In this document: positions 60,154 to 64,000 of the stretch, one piece after another | Position numbering within the stretch: the first letter of the stretch is position 1 | Layout of the letters: each line of letters begins with the position of its first letter | Origin: Maribacter sp. 1_MG-2023 | GTDB lineage: Bacteria > Bacteroidota > Bacteroidia > Flavobacteriales > Flavobacteriaceae | DNA: 64,000 bases | Assembly (NCBI RefSeq): GCF_030547005.1 | Contig: NZ_JAUOPN010000007.1 | Location: 124,001-188,000 of the forward strand | Reading direction: 5' to 3' | Position numbers and translations under genes: made by a program | The notes under the pieces: generated by a model | Told to the model about the DNA's origin: nothing | Database searches by the model: none | The model's input: the letters and a program-made list of their open reading frames with translations, nothing else

Positions 60154-60660
60154 ATGCATTTAAGAATAGTATGTTTTTTAGTTTTAGGGGTTGTATTGGT
60201 TAGCTGTAAAGAAGAAAAAACCAAGATCGTTGAACCCGAAGCAATAGAAGTTGTAGTCGAAAAGGTCTCCACTTCAACCTATGAAGATTTAGAAGGTAAT
60301 CCTATAGAATTAAGCGATTACAAGGGTAAACGAGTGTTATTGAATTATTGGGCAACCTGGTGCAGACCTTGCATTGAAGAAATGCCAGATATGGAGAAAG
60401 CGCAGACTATTCTTGAAAAAGATAATTATGTATTTCTATTTGCATCTGATCAGTCCATAGATAAGATAAACAAGTTTAAAGAAGCACGCGGATTTCAATT
60501 AGATTTTATAAAATTCAACGGAATCTATGCAGAAGAAAATGTGAGTGCCTTGCCGGCAACTTTTATATATAATGAAGTAGGGGGGCAGGTGCTGCGTTTT
60601 GATGGCGGATTGAAATGGGATAGTCCTGAAATGATAGAAAAACTTAGAGCAGTACAGTAA
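60154..60660 (+). CDS. TlpA-like thioredoxin lipoprotein
   Basis: About 168 residues from the ATG at 60154. An upstream TTG at 60148 is inside the -7 element and not used. The type II signal peptide ends VVLVSC. The redox motif is WCRPC in NYWATWCRPCIEEMPDME near residue 70. It belongs to the ResA/TlpA group that reduces periplasmic disulfides, for example in cytochrome c or copper-protein assembly. Its stop overlaps the next start, TAATG, so the BNR lipoprotein is translated after it. Confidence 0.9.
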   Translation: MHLRIVCFLVLGVVLVSCKEEKTKIVEPEAIEVVVEKVSTSTYEDLEGNPIELSDYKGKRVLLNYWATWCRPCIEEMPDMEKAQTILEKDNYVFLFASDQSIDKINKFKEARGFQLDFIKFNGIYAEENVSALPATFIYNEVGGQVLRFDGGLKWDSPEMIEKLRAVQ

Positions 60661-61901
60661 TGCGTAACCTAACGAATACCTTTTTTCTTTTATTAGCATT
60701 CAGTTTGATACTAAGTTGTAAAGAAGAACCTAAAAATATACAACCAAAAGCTTCAGTAAGTACGATTTTAGAAATGATTTCTCCTGCTGGTAATACTAGT
60801 GCTTTGCCACACTTAATGTCGAATAAAGACGTTGCCTTGCTTTCATGGGTAGAAATTTCTAATGATACTGTTGCGACCATGCGTTATTCAGAATTAATCG
60901 ATGGGGAGTGGCGAGAAGCGCAAAATATATGTAGCGGCACAGATTGGTTCGTGAACTGGGCAGATTACCCTATGATTACTGAAAACAATGGTAATTTATG
61001 GTCTCACGTTTTAAAGAAATCCACAGAAGGTACGTATTCATATGATATAAAAATGAATGTAAAGCCAAAGGGAGCAACAGATTGGGAGACCGATTTAGAC
61101 CTGCATACCGATGGCACACCCACCGAACATGGCTTTGTAAGCGTAGTACCTTATAATAACAATTTCTTCGTCAATTGGCTTGATGGTAGAAATACCGTAG
61201 AAAATAAAGCAGGAAAACGCGGAGCGATGACCTTACGTGGTGGATTAGTTTCTACTACAGGTGAATTGTTAGAAGAATATGAATTGGATAGCGGAACATG
61301 CGATTGCTGCCAAACGACTGCTACAATAACAGATAACGGTCCAATTGTGGTCTATCGTGATCGCTCAGACGATGAAATTCGTGATATTAGTATTGTGCGT
61401 CAGGTGAAAGGGGAGTGGACGGTACCTAAAGTAATACATGAAGATGATTGGCAGATAAAAGGGTGTCCGGTAAACGGACCAAAAGTAGATGCCTTGGGTA
61501 ATAATTTGGTAGTAGCATGGTTTACGGGAGCTTCGAATAAACAAAAAGTACAAATCGCTTTTTCTACGGATGGTGGCGCCGAATTTGCAGAACCGATTTC
61601 CGTTGCAGAAGGTTCAATAATGGGTAGGGTAGATGTGCTTTGGATGGATGAAGATCAAGCCGTTGTAAGTTGGATGGAAGCCAATGACAAAACTGCATTA
61701 TTTAATGCTATGATGGTACATAAAGACGGAACAACTTCTAAAAAACAATTGATTACGGTGATGGCAGACTCTCGTAAATCGGGATTTCCTCAAATGGAAA
61801 TAGTGGAAGAAACCCTATATTTTGCTTGGACCGAGCAAGTTGGTGCAGTTACACAAGTGCGTACAGCAAAGATGTCTGTTGATGGTTTTTCGTTTAATTA
61901 A
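60660..61901 (+). CDS. BNR-repeat (sialidase-like) lipoprotein with CDCC motif
   Basis: A 413-residue protein with a type II signal peptide ending SLILSC. The body is a six-bladed beta-propeller pattern of exo-sialidase type, with Asp-box-like turns (FSTDGGAEF near residue 300). The catalytic Glu-Arg set of sialidases cannot be confirmed. A distinctive cluster, GTCDCCQTTATI near residue 220, holds three cysteines that could bind a metal or form disulfides. Translational coupling to the thioredoxin suggests that partner keeps these thiols correct. Substrate or role unknown. It converges on the FKBP lipoprotein gene with an 8-nt overlap. Confidence 0.8.
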   Translation: MRNLTNTFFLLLAFSLILSCKEEPKNIQPKASVSTILEMISPAGNTSALPHLMSNKDVALLSWVEISNDTVATMRYSELIDGEWREAQNICSGTDWFVNWADYPMITENNGNLWSHVLKKSTEGTYSYDIKMNVKPKGATDWETDLDLHTDGTPTEHGFVSVVPYNNNFFVNWLDGRNTVENKAGKRGAMTLRGGLVSTTGELLEEYELDSGTCDCCQTTATITDNGPIVVYRDRSDDEIRDISIVRQVKGEWTVPKVIHEDDWQIKGCPVNGPKVDALGNNLVVAWFTGASNKQKVQIAFSTDGGAEFAEPISVAEGSIMGRVDVLWMDEDQAVVSWMEANDKTALFNAMMVHKDGTTSKKQLITVMADSRKSGFPQMEIVEETLYFAWTEQVGAVTQVRTAKMSVDGFSFN

Positions 61902-62364
61902 CCGAAATCAATTCAATATCAAATACCAATACAGAACCACCAGGTATCCCATTATAATCAAAACTACCGTAGGCTAAGTGAGATGGCACTAACAGTACGC
62001 CGTTACCACCTTCGTTAAATAAGGGAATACCTTCTGTCCACCCTGCAATTACTTGATTAAGACCTATAGATAATCCTTCTACGCTTTGGTCAAAAACTTC
62101 ACCATCAAGAAAATATCCTTTATAAGCAACGGTTACATTAGAAGACGCAGATGGTTTTGCACCATCGCCAGGGTTTTCTATAATATAATGTAAACCAGAA
62201 GCAGTAGTTTCCGATACTAGATCATTAGCGCTTAAATACACGTTTATTTCCTTTTCATTGATATCTGTATAATCAATAGGTTCAAGCGGAGTAGGACTGT
62301 TATCATCAGAAGATCCACAAGAAATCATAGTAGTTACTAGTAGAAGTATAGCAAAGTATTTCAT
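61894..62364 (-). CDS. FKBP-type peptidyl-prolyl isomerase lipoprotein
   Basis: A 156-residue lipoprotein (lipobox MISC near residue 16) with a C-terminal FKBP domain: VTVAYKGYFLDGEVFDQSVEG, then VIAGWTEGIPLFNEGGNGVLLVPSHLAYG. The mature N-terminus is a helical linker with an acidic composition. It should act on exported proteins in the periplasm. With the cytoplasmic SlyD-like gene nearby, it makes two FKBPs within 3 kb. Convergent with the BNR gene. Confidence 0.9.
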   Translation of the reverse strand: MKYFAILLLVTTMISCGSSDDNSPTPLEPIDYTDINEKEINVYLSANDLVSETTASGLHYIIENPGDGAKPSASSNVTVAYKGYFLDGEVFDQSVEGLSIGLNQVIAGWTEGIPLFNEGGNGVLLVPSHLAYGSFDYNGIPGGSVLVFDIELISVN

Positions 62365-62459
62365 TTTATATCTATTTTTTGGAATGTAGTTGTTTCTTAA
62401 GTAAGAGGTGTTGAATTGTAATGGTCTAAACCATTATAGAGAATAGTAGGGTAAAGCAG

Positions 62460-62657
62460 TTATGCAATAAAGGTGTTCACCGAAAAACGGACGCTGCAAT
62501 TTTTGTACAGGTATTTTTGAAACTTTATAGCATGAGATTGCGAATCAAAAATAACGGCTTCGGTAATACTGTTCGCTAGAACAAGATGCCCAATAAGGTA
62601 TTCTACGTAGTAGGTGTTGTTTTCAGAAAGAAGAACAAAATTTGGCTTTGTTGTCAC
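62460..62657 (-). CDS. Hypothetical small protein
   Basis: A 65-residue open frame. The composition (NFVLLSENNTYYVEYLIGHLV, then SQSHAIKFQKYLYKNCSVRF) looks protein-like, with alternating hydrophobic residues. No signal peptide is visible and no family known. It lies alone in a gap between the FKBP lipoprotein gene and the cold-shock gene. I treat it as a possible gene rather than a confirmed one. Confidence 0.45.
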   Translation of the reverse strand: MTTKPNFVLLSENNTYYVEYLIGHLVLANSITEAVIFDSQSHAIKFQKYLYKNCSVRFSVNTFIA

Positions 62658-62895
62658 ACTATTTATTTTACGATACTAAAATAAAGCATTTATTTATGTG
62701 ATCCTAATTTTTTTGAAATTCCTTGTAAAATGGTTGTTCTAGTAGGGTTAGGGTGGCAAGTATTTTATTCAATCTGCTACATGCATTAATTCATATGAAG
62801 ATGGTACTAAAAAATAAAATTTATATAAATTTCAATTTTTGGCATCATAGTTGCATCTCATCTAGTAATTATTAATATCAAATTATATTACATTT

Positions 62896-63090
62896 ATGAG
62901 TACAGGAACAGTAAAATTCTTCAACGATGCTAAAGGCTTCGGATTTATTACAGAAGAAGGTTCAAACGAAGAACATTTCGTTCACATTTCAGGATTAGTT
63001 GATGAGATTCGCGAAGGCGATGAAGTTGAATTCGAACTAACCCAAGGGAAAAAAGGATTAAACGCAGTTAACGTAAAAGTTATAGATTAA
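62896..63090 (+). CDS. Cold-shock domain protein (CspA family)
   Basis: A 64-residue single cold-shock domain. GTVKFFNDAKGFGFITEE holds RNP1 (KGFGFI) and EEHFVHISGL is RNP2 (FVHI). It binds single-stranded RNA and DNA and melts mRNA structure. The length is a little shorter than E. coli CspA (70). The long AT-rich leader (about 240 nt from the previous gene) may regulate it, as in other csp genes, but no specific motif is seen. A strong terminator follows. Confidence 0.95.
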   Translation: MSTGTVKFFNDAKGFGFITEEGSNEEHFVHISGLVDEIREGDEVEFELTQGKKGLNAVNVKVID

Positions 63091-63095
63091 ACTTC

Positions 63096-63130
63096 AGAAA
63101 GTCCGTCAGCAATGACGGACTTTCTTTTTT
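63096..63130 (+). terminator. Terminator after the cold-shock gene
   Basis: AGAAAGTCCGTCA (63096-63108) pairs with TGACGGACTTTCT (63113-63125) across the GCAA tetraloop (GNRA), followed by T6. The loop context CAGCAATG recurs in the next terminator. Confidence 0.92.
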
Positions 63131-63274
63131 GGAGCATTATCCAAATGCGGCGTGTAGACAGCCGAGCCTATAAAATGTCTATAATCAACCTCGTGTATTC
63201 AAGGTCTTTACAATCTTGTAACACTTTGTTCAAAAATGAATTATACCATTATTAACTATAAATTTTAAACACAA

Positions 63275-63712
63275 ATGTTAGAACAATTAAAGCAAATGGC
63301 AATTGAAAAATTGCAAGAAACAATGAGCGCGAATTCTTTAAATTCTGAAGCAACTAGCGGAGCTGCAGAAGAAGGAGCATCTTCACTTATCAACAGCCTT
63401 ATGGAGAAAGTAGGTGCGGGAGATTTAAGTGCGGTAACAAGCTTATTTTCAAATGACGGTAATGCAACTGAAGACAGTGGTATTGTTGAAAACTTAAAAG
63501 GCAAACTAGCTGAAATACTAGAGAGCAAAGGTATGAATGCTGCAGATGCTCAGGCAGAAGCTAGTAATGTTGCACCAGGTCTAGTAGATAGCCTTAAAGA
63601 GAAGTTCGTATCGAACGAAGCTTCAGATTCCGCTTTCAGCTTAGAAAGTCTTAGCGGTTTAGTTGGTGGCGATGCCGGCAGCTTACTTGATAAGGCGAAA
63701 GGACTTTTCTAA
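63275..63712 (+). CDS. Hypothetical helical protein (DUF937/YidB-like)
   Basis: A 145-residue acidic protein, low in aromatic residues and made of repeats of small residues with LLDKAKGLF at the end. The N-terminus LEQLKQMAIEKLQETMSAN and the middle SLMEKVGAGDLSAV resemble DUF937/YidB-like proteins, which are cytoplasmic and of unknown role. It is followed by a terminator. Confidence 0.75.
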   Translation: MLEQLKQMAIEKLQETMSANSLNSEATSGAAEEGASSLINSLMEKVGAGDLSAVTSLFSNDGNATEDSGIVENLKGKLAEILESKGMNAADAQAEASNVAPGLVDSLKEKFVSNEASDSAFSLESLSGLVGGDAGSLLDKAKGLF

Positions 63713-63741
63713 AAGAAATTACTTTTCATATAGTACATATG

Positions 63742-63768
63742 AAACCGTTCAGCAATGAGCGGTTTTTT
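63742..63768 (+). terminator. Terminator after the DUF937-like gene
   Basis: AAACCG (63742-63747) pairs with CGGTTT (63760-63765), extended by TTCA/TGAG with a wobble around GCAA, then a T-run. Confidence 0.85.
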
Positions 63769-63882
63769 TATTTAAGAGCTATATATGGTTTTTTGTGTAT
63801 TAGGTCTAATTTTTGAGGAAAATTCATTTTTTAACACAATCAATTGTAAAATGACACGTTAATTCAATAAAATAATTGGTTT

Positions 63883-64000
63883 ATGAAAATTTCATTGAGT
63901 TCCCAAAAAGTAGCTGTTTTATCCGAATTGGAAAGAAAAAGAAAATCGGTCGAAGAATTGTTATTGAAGATGGAATCTTATTTATATGAACCGCAAACCC
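63883..64000 (+). CDS. Paralog of the 58091 helical protein, cut by window end
   Basis: Thirty-nine codons are present from the ATG at 63883, ending SYLYEPQT at the window edge. This matches SYLYEPKT of the protein at 58091, in the same position within a helical start. The frame remains open, so the gene continues beyond the window. Function unknown. Confidence 0.65.
   Translation, partial: MKISLSSQKVAVLSELERKRKSVEELLLKMESYLYEPQT

Noticed and set aside
1-64000. tRNA, rRNA, CRISPR array, insertion sequence or prophage
   Set aside because: I looked in the intergenic regions for cloverleaf-like GTTCRA patterns, spaced repeats, transposase motifs and terminal inverted repeats and saw none. A dedicated search would be needed to exclude short RNAs.

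Overview
This window looks like chromosomal DNA of a marine-type member of the Flavobacteriaceae (Bacteroidota), probably close to Maribacter or Zobellia. The DNA is AT-rich and genes are tightly packed on both strands. Promoter -7 elements repeatedly read TAnnTTTG (for example TACCTTTG and TATATTTG), the Bacteroidota type. Protein families include DUF4252 and DUF4251 lipoproteins, TlpA/DUF4369 thioredoxins, ThuA lipoproteins, a fused alpha/beta 2-oxoacid dehydrogenase E1 and a MutS2 without an Smr domain. I see no rRNA, tRNA, insertion sequence, CRISPR array or prophage. The genus is inference.

Layout. 1-12.4 kb is ordinary metabolism: the 5' end of leuA, a DMT exporter, a panB-lspA-rluA-DUF4252 run, an NTF2-like gene with a broken signal peptide, ThuA, hydrolase and GyrI-like genes, a 2-keto-3-deoxygluconate kinase and a tandem pair of paralogous membrane proteins. 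12.6-16.4 kb holds OsmC and a DNA-repair module: a radical-SAM protein with a helix-hairpin-helix tail plus its TIGR03915/DUF4130 partner, divergent from a LexA-like S24 repressor. Three 13-bp palindromes lie in the shared promoter region. 16.4-36 kb carries a GluR0-like ligand-gated channel, gamma-glutamyltransferase, glmM, a lipid A-type acyltransferase divergent from a rhomboid protease through one palindromic double promoter, an LVIVD lipoprotein, a large FAD/Fe-S oxidase, an LpxH-like phosphoesterase, aroC and a dicarboxylate/amino acid symporter. 36-50 kb has mutS2, ung, a lone receiver, ppk1, a nucleoside phosphorylase, an IPNS-like oxygenase, branched-chain-type E1 and envelope lipoproteins.

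50.07-55.81 kb is the clearest specialised system. Seven tightly packed genes encode an FAD oxidoreductase, a methyltransferase, a type III polyketide synthase, a FabL-like reductase, a FabZ-like dehydratase, a KAS II-like synthase and an acyl carrier protein. This reads as a dedicated fatty-acyl starter machine feeding a type III PKS whose product is then methylated and oxidised or reduced, most likely an alkylresorcinol, pyrone or quinone-type lipid. The product cannot be read from sequence.

55.8-64 kb returns to TerC, HPF, a group of small secreted or helical paralogs, two FKBP isomerases around a thioredoxin/BNR lipoprotein pair, a cold-shock protein and a truncated paralog at the window edge.

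The most unexpected non-genic signal is the exact 12-bp palindrome ATCGTATACGAT. I found it four times. Three copies lie inside unrelated genes, each in a different reading frame, so it appears to be kept at the DNA level.
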